64,000 nt of DNA. Source: Nocardia amamiensis (GTDB taxonomy: Bacteria; Actinomycetota; Actinomycetes; Mycobacteriales; Mycobacteriaceae). The position numbers and the translations under genes were made by a program. A model generated the notes under the pieces. It was not told the DNA's origin, ran no database searches, and worked only from the letters and a program-made list of their open reading frames with translations. This document shows, piece by piece, positions 18,370 through 26,809 of this stretch. Location: contig NZ_JADLQX010000005.1 in assembly GCF_015477605.1 (NCBI RefSeq), positions 62,001 through 126,000 on the forward strand, given 5' to 3'. Within the stretch, counting starts at the first letter, position 1; each line of letters begins with the position of its first letter.

Positions 18370-19911
18370 ATGGCGATGAGCCCCGGGACCATCGTCGGCG
18401 GGTACCGCATCCTGCGCGTGCTCGGTGCGGGCGGTATGGGCACCGTGTATCTGGCCAAACATCCCAGCTTGCCGAGGACTGACGCGCTGAAGGTGCTCGG
18501 CGGCGAACTCAGCCGCGACTACGAGTTCCGTACCCGTTTCGAACGGGAGGCCAATCTCGCCGCCGGGCTCGACCACCCGAATATCGTCTCGGTGTACAAC
18601 CGCGGTGAAGAACACGGCCAGTTGTGGATCGCCATGCAGTACGTGGACGGCACCGATGCCGCCGCCGAGCTCGCCCGCGACCCGCACGCGATGAATCCGC
18701 TTCGCGCACTGCGCATCACGACCGAGGTCGGAAAGGGTCTCGATTACGCGCATCGCAAGGGCCTGCTGCACCGCGACGTCAAACCCGCCAATTTCCTGCT
18801 CTCCACCCCCGCGGACGGCGAAGAAGAACGCGTCCTGCTCACCGACTTCGGGGTCGCCAAATCCAATGACGACACCACCGAACTCACCCAGACCGGCAGT
18901 TTCGTCGCCACCATCGCCTACGCCCCGCCTGAGCAGCTCACCGGCAGCCCGCTCGACCACCGCGCCGACGTCTACAGCCTCGCGTGCTCGTTCTTCAAAC
19001 TGCTCACCGGCCAGAACCCCTACCCGGGAACGCAACCCGCGCTGGTGATGATGGGTCACCTGCATGAGCCGCCGCCGTTGGCCACCGCGGTCAACCCTGG
19101 CCTGCCCCCGGTTATCGACCAGGTCTTCGCGCGTGCCATGGCCAAGAACCCGGCCGAACGCTTCAACAGCTGCCGGGAATTCACCGACGCGGCCGCGAGC
19201 GCCCTCACTCCGGGCTACAACCCGGTCGCCACCAATACCTCCCCGACCTACCCGATTCAGGTTTTCGACCCGACGCTCGCGACCGAATCACGCCGCGCCG
19301 CCTCCCGGGTCGACACCGCGGCGGCCGCACCGTCGCCCAGCCGGAAGCCCCTGCTCATGGCCGGCATCGGCGTCGTCATCGTCGCGCTCGCCGCGGGAAT
19401 CGGCATCTGGGCGCTGAACCGGGGTGAGTCGGCCCCTGCCGTCGCCGCGGCGAGCAGCACGGCCGCACCGAATTCGCTGTCGCCCATCGAGCAGGCGCGT
19501 GCGAACAACCCGGTGTTCCGGGGCAAGACCATCACGATGGTGGACGTACCGCGCGGCACGCAGGTCTCGATCTTTCTCGGCGGCACCCCGCAGACGAAGT
19601 TCTTGGAAGATCTCGGATTCGTCTACAACCTGAACTACGCCAAGCAGGGCGACGAAGCGTCGCCGCGGGAACTGACGACCACCGCGAAGCTGGAGGTCGC
19701 GACGGACGGCTACGTGCTGGCCGTGCGCAGCGACGAGAAAGCGGGCGGCGGTGGTCTGCTCGGTCTGCCCTATCAGGTCTCCGGCACCCGCGCCACGGTG
19801 ATCCCCCTGGACGATCCCGCTGCCGTCGCCGCGGTCCGGAATTGGAATCAGTCCTCCGAACAGACATTGCTCGACCGGCTGCTTCCGGTGCTGCGCAACC
19901 GGGTGAAGTAG
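18370..19911 (+). CDS. Receptor-type Ser/Thr protein kinase (PknB-like kinase domain)
   Basis: The 513-residue protein has a kinase domain at residues 11-280. It shows the Gly-rich loop GAGGMGTVY (19-27), the ATP-binding Lys in ALKVL (about 41), the catalytic loop HRDVKPAN (134-141), DFG at 159-161, and the activation segment ending APPEQL. A Pro/Ala/Thr linker leads to one membrane helix at about 328-349. An outside domain of about 160 residues (350-513) is not a PASTA repeat; it has no family I recognise. Such kinases phosphorylate Thr on FHA-domain partners, and two FHA genes lie 4-8 kb away. AGGAG precedes the start; a second ATG two codons later is possible. Confidence 0.93.
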   Translation: MAMSPGTIVGGYRILRVLGAGGMGTVYLAKHPSLPRTDALKVLGGELSRDYEFRTRFEREANLAAGLDHPNIVSVYNRGEEHGQLWIAMQYVDGTDAAAELARDPHAMNPLRALRITTEVGKGLDYAHRKGLLHRDVKPANFLLSTPADGEEERVLLTDFGVAKSNDDTTELTQTGSFVATIAYAPPEQLTGSPLDHRADVYSLACSFFKLLTGQNPYPGTQPALVMMGHLHEPPPLATAVNPGLPPVIDQVFARAMAKNPAERFNSCREFTDAAASALTPGYNPVATNTSPTYPIQVFDPTLATESRRAASRVDTAAAAPSPSRKPLLMAGIGVVIVALAAGIGIWALNRGESAPAVAAASSTAAPNSLSPIEQARANNPVFRGKTITMVDVPRGTQVSIFLGGTPQTKFLEDLGFVYNLNYAKQGDEASPRELTTTAKLEVATDGYVLAVRSDEKAGGGGLLGLPYQVSGTRATVIPLDDPAAVAAVRNWNQSSEQTLLDRLLPVLRNRVK

Positions 19912-20306
19912 ACGCGCAACAGCCTCTTCGCTTCCGGTCTAACGGCTTTCGTCGCGGTCGAGCTGCAATCTGCTGGTAGCGGCGGACATAGGCGTTCGGT
20001 AAGGTGTACCCAGCCAGCCCACTCGCCGATCATTACAGCAGCGAGCAGGGGGAAGGAGGGGAGCCGAGCGCTGGCGTTACCAAGTCATGCAGACCCGGTC
20101 CGCACCGTGGTCTTTCGAGCGGGCCCGCATGTGGCCACGAAACCATGGACGAGCCGGGCGACGACGCAGGGCACTGATCTCGTGGGGCGATGCCGAACAT
20201 TTTACGAGTCGGATGGAACCGATCAGACCCGCACCGCGTCCAACCAGATGTACAGGCCAACTGAGGCTTCCGCCGTTGGCCGAGACGGGAACCGAAAGGA
20301 GCCGAA
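19912..20306. other. Gene-free stretch before the WXG100 pair
   Basis: There is no supported gene in these 395 bases. They contain a possible -10 box TAAGGT (20000-20005) without a good -35, and an ECF-sigma-like promoter pair at 20215-20240. The stretch ends in GAAAGGAGCCGAA, the strong ribosome site of the first WXG100 gene. The many overlapping open frames here have no homologues I recognise. Confidence 0.6.
20215..20240 (+). promoter_or_regulatory. ECF-sigma-like promoter for the WXG100 pair
   Basis: GGAAC (20215-20219) and CGTC (20237-20240) are 17 bases apart. This matches the general -35/-10 form of many ECF sigma factors. A transcript from here would have a leader of about 60 bases to the ATG at 20307. 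As I recall, SigM controls the ESX-4 esx genes in M. tuberculosis, and its promoters have a GGAAC/CGTC form. The match here is by eye only. Confidence 0.45.
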
Positions 20307-20624
20307 ATGGCAGGACAGCTCGAAGCGAGCGAAGAGGCGATCACGAAGTTTGTGGACAACTGCCGGCAGCGGCACCAGGATCTGCAGACCGCGATCACCG
20401 CACTGAACAACAAGTCGGACCAGACCACCGCCACCTGGAGCGGTGCGGCGCGTCAGGCGTTCGACACGTTCATGGACAGCTACTTCGCCCAGGCTCGGAA
20501 GCTGAGCGACCAGCTGGATCAGACTTCGGACAAGCTCGCCCACGCTGGACGGAAGTTCGCGGATCAGGACCAGCAGTTCGCCCAGCAGGTGGCCGCGCAG
20601 GCCTCCAGCCTGGACCTTCCCTGA
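20307..20624 (+). CDS. WXG100 (Esx) secreted protein, EsxU position
   Basis: The 105-residue protein is a helical hairpin of the WXG100 family, with the turn motif W44-S45-G46. It has the same length and the same first position in the pair as M. tuberculosis EsxU. It should form a heterodimer with the next product and be exported by EccC. The usual C-terminal secretion motif YxxxD/E is not present; F84-A-D-Q-D88 stands at the equivalent place. One Cys at position 19 is unusual in the family. A strong ribosome site (AAAGGAG) precedes the ATG. It is cotranscribed with its partner, 36 bp apart. Confidence 0.88.
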   Translation: MAGQLEASEEAITKFVDNCRQRHQDLQTAITALNNKSDQTTATWSGAARQAFDTFMDSYFAQARKLSDQLDQTSDKLAHAGRKFADQDQQFAQQVAAQASSLDLP

Positions 20625-20660
20625 TTCCACAGCTGAACCACAGACAACAAGGAGCTCCTT

Positions 20661-20963
20661 ATGGTAGCGAACGATCCCGGACGGATTGCCTCTAACTTCG
20701 GCGAGGTCGACGCGGGCGCCCAGGCCATCGTGGCCGAGGCCCGCAACGTCATGTCCATGCTCGAAGACTTCCACAAGCAGGTCACCGACTTCGTGACCAA
20801 CTACTGGAAGGGTGACGCGAACGACGCGTTCGCGTCGCTGCAGGCCCAGTGGAACACCAACATCACCCAACTGAACACCACGCTGGAAAGCGCGGGCCGC
20901 CTGGTCAGCAGCGGCAACTCCGACCTGCAGGCCACCGACACCACGCTGGCGGGCCTCTTCTGA
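20661..20963 (+). CDS. WXG100 (Esx) secreted protein, EsxT position
   Basis: The 100-residue protein is the second WXG100 member, with W49-K50-G51 between two long amphipathic helices. Its length and order match EsxT of ESX-4. The C-terminus (SDLQATDTTLAGLF) has no YxxxD/E motif, so export of the pair would rely on the FxxxD-like site in its partner or on a different signal. AAGGAG lies seven bases before the ATG. A large palindromic terminator follows 14 bases after the stop. Confidence 0.88.
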   Translation: MVANDPGRIASNFGEVDAGAQAIVAEARNVMSMLEDFHKQVTDFVTNYWKGDANDAFASLQAQWNTNITQLNTTLESAGRLVSSGNSDLQATDTTLAGLF

Positions 20964-20977
20964 GATCCGTCTCGGCC

Positions 20978-21015
20978 GATTCGAGCCCCCGGTACGCGTA
21001 CCGGGGGCTCGAATC
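20978..21015. terminator. 38-bp perfect palindrome, bidirectional terminator
   Basis: Arms GATTCGAGCCCCCGGTACG and CGTACCGGGGGCTCGAATC form a perfect 19-bp palindrome right after the second WXG100 gene. The convergent gene ends at 21164. There is no T-run on either side, so it is the stem-only kind of terminator often seen in actinobacteria. Confidence 0.75.
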
Positions 21016-21163
21016 ATAGAAAGACGGTGGCGGCGTTCACGCAGAGGCGGCGCGATCGGCGCCGAGAGACAGCGTGTATCTCGCCGTGGTGCGGTGATTC
21101 AGTATCTGGCGGCGAACCGGTAGCCACCGGGCCCAGCGGTGCCTCCACAGCGCTACATTCTGA

Positions 21164-22606
21164 TCACGGAATAACGCGCACGGAGTCGCCGAAATTCGCG
21201 CACTGGGTCTCCAACGCGTCCCAACCGTCTCCGGCGTACTGGCAGCCGATGCTGACCTGAATGCCGTACTCCAACAGGACATGCCAGCGGACAGTCGATC
21301 CGTCACCGGGACGTTCCGAGTAAGCCAGGCCGGAACGACCACCGAACACGACATCGCGTTTCACGTCGGTCAGTACCCCGGACGGGCGTTGCGCGATCTG
21401 CGCCTCCAGCTTCGCGGCGACCTGCTCATAACCGGAACCCGCGGCAAGCGGCGTCTGCACCAGCGTAATGCGTTGCCGAGCAGCATCTTCCGGCACCAAA
21501 TCGATGCGCGCCCGTCCGCTCTCCGGTGTCGACGCGACGCGCCACCCGGGCGGAACGCGAAAACTGATGCGGCCGAAGGTTTCTGGATCGGCCGCCGAAG
21601 TGCTGCTGGCGGGCGGGACCGCAGCGCTGGTCGGCGCTGGTTCCGTGCTCGGTGCGGCCGTCGTAGTATCGGCGTCACGGTTCACGAGAATCACCGCGGC
21701 AACCACTACCAGGGCGACGACTACCACAGCGGCGATCCCCGCGAGCGCGACGCCGGTCGCGCGATACCCCGGCTGTTGGGCCGCCGCACGCTCCCGCAGC
21801 GGTTGCATCCACTCGGCGTGCGAAGGCGCGGCCGGTGCCGCTTCTCGTGGGCTCGGTTCGACATTGCGACCACGGACGAGATCTGCGCCCGCGACCGGAC
21901 GCACCGCGACGGCGGTCCCGACGGTCTGCTCGATAGCCGCACCGAGGAGGTCGAGTTTCGCGGTATCGGCGACGCCGACCACCTGGGCAACGTCGACCGG
22001 CCGACCATCGAGCAGCCGGTCGATGAGAGCACGGAGCGCATCGAATCCTGGTGCGCCCGGGGTGATCTCCGCAAGCGCGAGGGCGGGTTCGTGCTCGCAG
22101 GACTCGATGTGGACACCGTGATGGCTTCGAATGACGGTGGATGCCGTGGTGGTGAGCAAGCCGAACTCCAGCACCAGGGTGCGCTGGCTGTGGCTGGTGC
22201 CCTCGTCCGTCGCGACCGCACGCACCGCGATGTCCTCGAACGCGACATCCGCCGTGCAGCGGCGCGCCGCCTGCTCGAGCACGCTCCGGCGACCGGCGCC
22301 CCACTCGGTCGGGCAGACGAGGGTGATTCGTGCGCACGGCGTGGCGATCCGCAAGTTGTCCAGCACGCTGGTGAAGACGGCGCCCATCGCGTCCACCACC
22401 GACGGCGTGCGGGGAGGCAAAGCGATGACGTCGGCGGGGATGAACTGGACCGCCGAGCCGACCTGGGTGGGCGGAGTCAGCGGCTGCCCCACGACGAGAT
22501 CGAAACCATTGCTGCCCAGCACGATCGAGGGCGGCAGGTCCCAGTGCGTGGTAGCGCCACGCGCCCAGAGGCGCGCTTCCGTGATGACCAGCTCGACTTC
22601 GGACAT
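21164..22606 (-). CDS. Type VII secretion-associated protein, Rv3446c-like
   Basis: The 480-residue protein starts at the ATG that shares its A with the eccC stop (TGATG). A GTG six codons upstream is an alternative. Residues about 1-250 form an alpha-beta domain with an actin-like look (VVGQPLTPP, VDAMGAVFTSVLDNLR, LVLEFGLLTTTAS). One strong membrane helix (about 285-310) follows, then an outside domain of about 140 residues with two late Cys (SIGCQYAGDGWDALETQC). This is the layout of the Rv3446c protein found between esxTU and eccC4 in mycobacterial ESX-4. Its exact role is unknown; it is a conserved ESX-4 component. Confidence 0.82.
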   Translation of the reverse strand: MSEVELVITEARLWARGATTHWDLPPSIVLGSNGFDLVVGQPLTPPTQVGSAVQFIPADVIALPPRTPSVVDAMGAVFTSVLDNLRIATPCARITLVCPTEWGAGRRSVLEQAARRCTADVAFEDIAVRAVATDEGTSHSQRTLVLEFGLLTTTASTVIRSHHGVHIESCEHEPALALAEITPGAPGFDALRALIDRLLDGRPVDVAQVVGVADTAKLDLLGAAIEQTVGTAVAVRPVAGADLVRGRNVEPSPREAAPAAPSHAEWMQPLRERAAAQQPGYRATGVALAGIAAVVVVALVVVAAVILVNRDADTTTAAPSTEPAPTSAAVPPASSTSAADPETFGRISFRVPPGWRVASTPESGRARIDLVPEDAARQRITLVQTPLAAGSGYEQVAAKLEAQIAQRPSGVLTDVKRDVVFGGRSGLAYSERPGDGSTVRWHVLLEYGIQVSIGCQYAGDGWDALETQCANFGDSVRVIP

Positions 22607-25600
22607 CAGGGCGACGGCATCCACGCCGTCTGGACCAGTCCCTCGGTATTCCGGGTGACATAGGTGCCGCGTCCCGCCGGCATCGGGCTCGGACGCTTGG
22701 TGCCCATCAGCACGCCTTCGTCCTTGCTGCAGCTCAGAATCAATCCGGCCGAACCCAGATCGCGCATCCTGGCCAGCGTCGCCTCGAACATCGCCCGGCT
22801 GGCGCCACCCGAGCGGCGCGCGATGATCACGTGGAAACCGAGGTCACGGGCGTGTGGCAGGTGTTCCAGCAGCGCTTGGACCGGGTTGCCGGCGGAGGTG
22901 GCGACCAAGTCGTAGTCGTCGATGATGACGAACAGTTCCGGCCCGCTCCACCAGGAACGCTCGCGGAGCTGCTGCGGCGTGACATCCGGGCCGGGGGTGC
23001 GCTGGTTGACGTAGGCGGCGAGATCGGCCATGTTCTGGGTGAACTGCGGCGCCGTCGAGCCGTAACCGGCGAGATAGCCCTCCGGCACCAGGCCGAGCAT
23101 GGAGCGTCGATAGTCACCGAGGATGAAGCGGGCCTGGTCGGGCGTGTTGGATGCGGCGATGCCCTCGATCAGCGAGCGCAGCAGCGTCGTCTTCCCCGAT
23201 TCGGTATCGCCGATGATGATGAAGTGCGGGCTTTCGACGAAGTCGATGTAGACCGGCGCCAGCTCGGACTCGTTGATGCCGAAGGGGATTCGCAGGCACT
23301 TGGCGTTCGGATCGACCTGCGAAGGCCAGTCGCCTGCCAGGTACAGCAACTGCTCGCGCGGCAGCTGCTCGGGCAGCATGCGGACCTGCGGGGCGGGACG
23401 GCCCGGCGTCAGCCTGGCGATGGTGGCGACCGCGTCGCCGACCGCCTGGCCCAGGTTGTTCGGATCGGCGCTGCCGTCGATGCGCGGCAGGCCGGTCAGC
23501 ATGTGCAGGCACTCGGGGGTCATACCGCGGCCCGGCCGGCCCTGCGGGACCAGCGAGGCGAACTTGCGGCCCAGGTCGGAATCCATCGGATCACCCAGGC
23601 GCAGCTCGATCCTGGTGCCGATCTGGTCCTTGAGCGCCGGACGCGCCTCCGCCCAGCGGTTCAGCGCGATCACCACGTGCACGCCGTAGGACAGGCCCTG
23701 CACCGCCAGATTCATGATGGTCTGCTCGAGCATCTCGAAGTCCTGGCGGATCGAGCCGAAGCCGTCGATCACCAGGAACACGTCGCCGAACGGGTCCTCG
23801 TGCGCGCCCGCGGCCGCCGGGCTGCTGGACGGGTCCACCGCGCGCAGCCTGCGGAACTCCGTCATCGACTCGATGCCGAGCTGGCGGAAGCGGGCCTCGC
23901 GCTGCCGGACGATGGTGGTCATCTCGGCGATCGTGCGCCGGACCTGGTCCTCGTCCAAGCGGCTGGCCACCGAGCCGACGTGCGGCAGACCCTGCAGGCT
24001 CGCCAAGGTGCCGCCGCCGAAGTCGAGGCAGTAGAACTGCACCTGCTCGGCGGTGTGGGTCAACGACATCGCCATGATCATGGTGCGCAGCGCGGTGGAC
24101 TTGCCGGACTGCGGGCCGCCGACGACGGCGACGTTGCCGCGGGAACCGGACAGGTCGACGATCATCGGGTCGCGGCGCTGATCGTAGGGGCGGTCCACGA
24201 TGCCGATCGGGGCGCGCAACGTGGCCACCGGGGAGTATTCGCCGGTGAGAATCGAGCGTGGGATGAGTTGGTCCAGCGTGGGAGCCTCGTCCAGCGGCGG
24301 CAGCCAGATCTCGTGCGCCGGGCGGCCGTGGCCGCGGATCCGGGAGACCAGCATGTTCACGTTGGACAGCTGCTCGCCGTCCTCGTCCTGATGCTCGGGC
24401 TCCAGGCTCGGCTCCGGCGGCAGCGGAACCCGGTCCGCGGCACGGAAATCGACGTGCGTCGCGGTGAACGGGCGTGCGTGGACGTCGATTTCGCCGGACT
24501 GGGTGGCGGTGGTCATATCGCGCTGCGAGCCGCCCCCGACGTAGGGACCGGAGACGTAGGACGCCTGGAACCGCTGGATCTCACCGGAATCGGCCTTCAG
24601 GTAGCCGCCGCCGGGGTTGTTCGGCAGGTTGTAGGCGTCGGGGACGCCGAGCACCTGACGAGATTCGTTGGCGGAGAACGTCTTCAAGCCGATCCGATAG
24701 GAGAGGTGGCTCTCCAGGCCCTTGAGCTTGCCCTCCTCCAGGCGCTGCGAGGCGAGCAGCAGATGGACGTGCAGCGAGCGGCCGAGGCGGCCGATCATGA
24801 CGAACAGCTCGGCGAAGTCCGGGTGCTGGGTGAGCAGTTCGGAGAACTCGTCCAGCACGACGAACAGGGCGGGCAGCGGGTCCAGGTCGGCGCCTGCGGC
24901 CCTGGCCTTCTCGTATTCGGAGACGTTGGCGAAGTTGCCTGCCGCACGCAGCACTTCCTGCCGACGGTTCATCTCACCGGCCAGGGCGTCTTTCATGCGG
25001 TCGACGAGATCGGCTTCTTCCTCCAGGTTGGTGATGACGGCGGCGACGTGCGGCACACCGTCGAGGCCGAGAAACGTCGCACCGCCCTTGAAGTCGACCA
25101 GCACCAGGTTCAGCTGGTCCGGCGAGTGCGTGGCGAGCAGGCTGAGAACCAGGGTGCGCAGGAACTCCGACTTACCGGAACCGGTGGCGCCGATGCACAG
25201 ACCGTGCGGGCCCATGCCGTTCTCGGCGGCCTCCTTGATGTCCAGTTCCACCGGAAGGCCGTCTGCGCCGACACCGAACGGAACACGCAGGCGTTCCCGG
25301 CCATAGCGCGGCCGCCAGGCGTGCTCGGGGTTGAACATGCCGATGTCGCCGAGGCCCATCAGCTGCGCCCAGGTCGAGATCACCTCGGAGTCGTCGGTTT
25401 CCACGTCACTGCTGCGCTGGGTCGCCGCGCGGTAGGGCGCGAGCCTGCGGGCCACCTGCTGGGCCTGCTGCGGACTGATCCGGTCGATCAGCGCGAAGCG
25501 CTCCTGGTTGCCGGTCGCGCCGCGGCCGACGCACTCGCCGTTCTCCACGATCATCTTGATGCCGCGCGACACCGCCAGGCGCGGCGCGTAGCCGCACAGG

Positions 25601-26640
25601 TCGATGATGGTGACGCCCTCGTAGCCGGATTCCCGCAGCTGATCGTCCTCGGCCTCGAGCAGGCCACCGTCGACCACGATGACGATGTGCACCATGTTCG
25701 CGTTGGCTGGCTGGTTGCGCGAATAGCGAACCCGGTTGCCCAGCAACGGTTGCAGACCGGCCATGGCCTCCCGGATGGAGCCATAGAACATGCGCTGGGT
25801 GCCGATACCGTCCTGCGCGTCCGGATGCTGAGTGTGCGGCAGCCACTTGGTCCACGCCCACTCCCGCGCGGTATCGGGCCCGCAGACGACCGCGACCAGC
25901 ACCTGGTCGGGCGCCTGGAACATGCACAGCTGCACCAACATCGCGCGAGTCATGTCCCGCGCCTCGCCGCGGTCGCCGTCCAGCGCGATGGTGGCGAAGC
26001 CCTTGACCGCGATCGCGGTCGGCAGGTCGGGCACGGTGGAGTGGGCCCGCACGAAGCGGCGCAGCGAGACCGCCGCGATCGGCTCGAGCTCCTCGACCGG
26101 GCCGGTCTCGGGCGCGACCAGCCGGGTGGCCAGGCGCTGCCCGCCGACGCCGATGCGGGCGTGGCAGAAGTCCTTGTCCCCCGCGCGGCGTTCCCACATC
26201 CGGCTGGTGCCCGCGAGCATCCAGATCAACCCGGGCTCAGGATGACTCCACTCGACCGAAGCCCGCTGCTGGCGCGCGGTCTCGTCGACGTCCTTGCGGA
26301 CCTGGTCGAGGTAGCGCAGGTAGTCTTTGCGGTCCTCGTTGGCCTCCGCGGCTTTCTGTCCCTTGCCGCCGCCCTGACCGGCGAACATGCCGACCATCGA
26401 GAACAGCATCATGAGCGGGAACATCATGCTCATCGGATTCGACGCGATGCCGCCGCCCTGCGTGAAGAGCAGGGCCATCATGCCGACCATGCCGATCACC
26501 ATCACGACCGGCATCAGCTTCAGCAGCAGGTTTCCCGGTGTGACCCGGGGGATTTCGGGCGGCGGCTGCAGGGTGACCTCGCCACCGGGCGATCGGGGCA
26601 TCTCGCGGCGCGCACGGCGCTGGAAGCGGACAGTGCTCAT
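22606..26640 (-). CDS. eccC: ESX-4 ATPase EccC
   Basis: EccC is the FtsK/SpoIIIE-type motor that recognises WXG100 substrates and drives export. The 1344 residues hold two N-terminal membrane helices (about 42-90) and then three ATPase domains. Their Walker A motifs are GATGSGKS (484-491), GGPQSGKS (841-848) and GDTESGKT (1144-1151). Walker B of domain 1 is LNLVLVDFKGG (about 511-521). The length is that of an undivided EccC. It is divergent from eccD with 169 bp between, and its stop is coupled to the Rv3446c-like gene. A second, similar EccC lies at the right edge of the window. Confidence 0.96.
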   Translation of the reverse strand: MSTVRFQRRARREMPRSPGGEVTLQPPPEIPRVTPGNLLLKLMPVVMVIGMVGMMALLFTQGGGIASNPMSMMFPLMMLFSMVGMFAGQGGGKGQKAAEANEDRKDYLRYLDQVRKDVDETARQQRASVEWSHPEPGLIWMLAGTSRMWERRAGDKDFCHARIGVGGQRLATRLVAPETGPVEELEPIAAVSLRRFVRAHSTVPDLPTAIAVKGFATIALDGDRGEARDMTRAMLVQLCMFQAPDQVLVAVVCGPDTAREWAWTKWLPHTQHPDAQDGIGTQRMFYGSIREAMAGLQPLLGNRVRYSRNQPANANMVHIVIVVDGGLLEAEDDQLRESGYEGVTIIDLCGYAPRLAVSRGIKMIVENGECVGRGATGNQERFALIDRISPQQAQQVARRLAPYRAATQRSSDVETDDSEVISTWAQLMGLGDIGMFNPEHAWRPRYGRERLRVPFGVGADGLPVELDIKEAAENGMGPHGLCIGATGSGKSEFLRTLVLSLLATHSPDQLNLVLVDFKGGATFLGLDGVPHVAAVITNLEEEADLVDRMKDALAGEMNRRQEVLRAAGNFANVSEYEKARAAGADLDPLPALFVVLDEFSELLTQHPDFAELFVMIGRLGRSLHVHLLLASQRLEEGKLKGLESHLSYRIGLKTFSANESRQVLGVPDAYNLPNNPGGGYLKADSGEIQRFQASYVSGPYVGGGSQRDMTTATQSGEIDVHARPFTATHVDFRAADRVPLPPEPSLEPEHQDEDGEQLSNVNMLVSRIRGHGRPAHEIWLPPLDEAPTLDQLIPRSILTGEYSPVATLRAPIGIVDRPYDQRRDPMIVDLSGSRGNVAVVGGPQSGKSTALRTMIMAMSLTHTAEQVQFYCLDFGGGTLASLQGLPHVGSVASRLDEDQVRRTIAEMTTIVRQREARFRQLGIESMTEFRRLRAVDPSSSPAAAGAHEDPFGDVFLVIDGFGSIRQDFEMLEQTIMNLAVQGLSYGVHVVIALNRWAEARPALKDQIGTRIELRLGDPMDSDLGRKFASLVPQGRPGRGMTPECLHMLTGLPRIDGSADPNNLGQAVGDAVATIARLTPGRPAPQVRMLPEQLPREQLLYLAGDWPSQVDPNAKCLRIPFGINESELAPVYIDFVESPHFIIIGDTESGKTTLLRSLIEGIAASNTPDQARFILGDYRRSMLGLVPEGYLAGYGSTAPQFTQNMADLAAYVNQRTPGPDVTPQQLRERSWWSGPELFVIIDDYDLVATSAGNPVQALLEHLPHARDLGFHVIIARRSGGASRAMFEATLARMRDLGSAGLILSCSKDEGVLMGTKRPSPMPAGRGTYVTRNTEGLVQTAWMPSP

Positions 26641-26809
26641 CGACGAGATCCCCCTTCGGAACGCTGTGATTCGGCCTCAGTGTAGAGGTCACAGCCGACA
26701 TGTCGTACAGTTCGACCAGCATTCTGCTGCCCGGACCGTGGGTTCGCAAGCTCGCCCCCGGCCCGCGGCGTCGCGGAATCACGAGGTAGCAGACCGAGTT
26801 GGGGGAAGC
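26641..26809. promoter_or_regulatory. Divergent eccC/eccD promoter region
   Basis: These 169 bases must hold the promoters of both genes. On the minus strand, TACACT (26679-26684) is a possible -10 for eccC without a good -35. GTACAGTTC at 26705-26713 also occurs in the divergent eccB/eccE region. GGGGGAA just before 26810 is the ribosome site of eccD. Confidence 0.45.

Noticed and set aside
22831..26685. A 1284-codon open frame antisense to eccC
   Set aside because: It mirrors the eccC coding strand in a high-GC gene, where antisense frames lack stops. Its translation is low in complexity with no domain, and eccC is unmistakable.
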